This document shows positions 48,411 to 48,540 of a DNA stretch of 48,540 bases, one piece after another (the stretch's first letter is position 1; each line of letters begins with the position of its first letter). Where the stretch lies: assembly GCA_023457355.1 (NCBI GenBank), contig JAEWLW010000020.1, forward strand, positions 1 through 48,540. The letters run 5' to 3'. The position numbers were made by a program, and so were the translations under genes. Source of the DNA: Bacillota bacterium. Its GTDB lineage: Bacteria; Bacillota; Clostridia; Oscillospirales; Ruminococcaceae. Under the pieces are notes generated by a model. It was not told where the DNA came from, searched no databases, and saw nothing but the letters and a program-made list of their open reading frames with translations.

Positions 48411-48540
48411 GCGCCGTAGGCGATGGTGATCGCCTTGACCGCGTCGATGGTGGTGCAGGCGTTGATCGCCACTTCAACGGCCTGCTGCTGTGCCACAAGC
48501 GGCTCCACATAAGCCGCGATGGCCAGCGCCAGCGCCGCCA
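48407..48540 (-). CDS. Partial phage protein, C-terminal end only
   Basis: The minus-strand frame entering from the right edge ends at TGA 48407-48409 and encodes the last 43 residues (about AALALAIAAYVEPLVAQQQA and ACTTIDAVKAIT). The helical Ala-rich end is consistent with a tail or chaperone-like protein. It is cut by the window, so identity is open. Confidence 0.6.
   Translation of the reverse strand, partial: AALALAIAAYVEPLVAQQQAVEVAINACTTIDAVKAITIAYGA

Noticed and set aside
1..48540. CRISPR array, insertion sequence or integrase
   Set aside because: No regularly spaced direct repeats, transposase or recombinase motifs were seen on either strand.

Overview
The window looks like a chromosomal segment of a mid-to-high G+C Bacillota, most likely a Clostridia member of the Oscillospiraceae/Ruminococcaceae type. 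The reasons are the Firmicutes-type gene order (parA-parB-serS, DUF1934-argS), strong AGGAGG ribosome sites, several ECF vitamin-transporter S components (QueT-, PanT- and PdxU-like), a Ktr/Trk potassium system and many small Clostridia-type proteins. No rRNA, CRISPR array, insertion sequence or recombinase was seen. Assignments rest on reading the sequence; no database search was run.

Layout. 1-4.9 kb (minus): a potassium-uptake operon with a membrane-tethered RCK-like protein, a TrkH/KtrB channel, a TrkA/KtrA subunit, a short KdpD-like kinase and a KdpE-like regulator. 5.0-7.1 kb (plus): an ATPase, a DUF6933-like protein and YaaA. 7.1-9.9 kb (plus): a GntR/FCD regulator, then a LeuC/LeuD-type dehydratase pair, each with a clear promoter and a perfect palindromic operator. 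10.1-13.8 kb (minus): an EamA transporter, and a Smr-less MutS2 followed by a GNAT. mutS2 is preceded by an 11-codon leader ORF, a long stem-loop and an intrinsic terminator, which suggests translation-sensing attenuation. 14.5-18.5 kb (minus): an AraC/GyrI-like regulator and a tightly packed operon of small enzymes. 18.5-19.7 kb: an Xre regulator, a divergent 56-aa protein, a row of hairpins and tRNA-Arg(CCT). 19.8-28.9 kb (mostly plus): a NUDIX hydrolase, a B6-type kinase with an ECF component, a surface beta-helix/Fn3 protein (minus), Ddl, DUF1934, ArgS and QueT with a structured leader.

29.0-36.1 kb (minus) holds the most unusual locus. A 1,607-residue protein combines an HD domain, a long helical-repeat region, a nucleotidyltransferase domain of NadD type, a GNAT-like domain and a PRPP-motif phosphoribosyltransferase-like domain. 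It is translationally linked to a lactate/malate-dehydrogenase-like protein and a flavodoxin-fold oxidoreductase. 36.7-38.8 kb (minus): dCTP deaminase, a PanT-like S component and CoaX. 39.0-44.2 kb (plus): ParA, ParB, SerS, an acyl-ACP thioesterase and IMP dehydrogenase. 44.4-48.5 kb (minus): the tail-end and lysis module of a prophage or phage-tail-like element (Ig-like protein, small tail proteins, two holins, GH25 lysozyme), which runs off the right edge.

Genes with apparent joint roles are the potassium channel with its own two-component system, kinase/ECF pairs for B6 and pantothenate, the GntR-controlled LeuCD pair, and the three-gene locus around the giant fusion protein.
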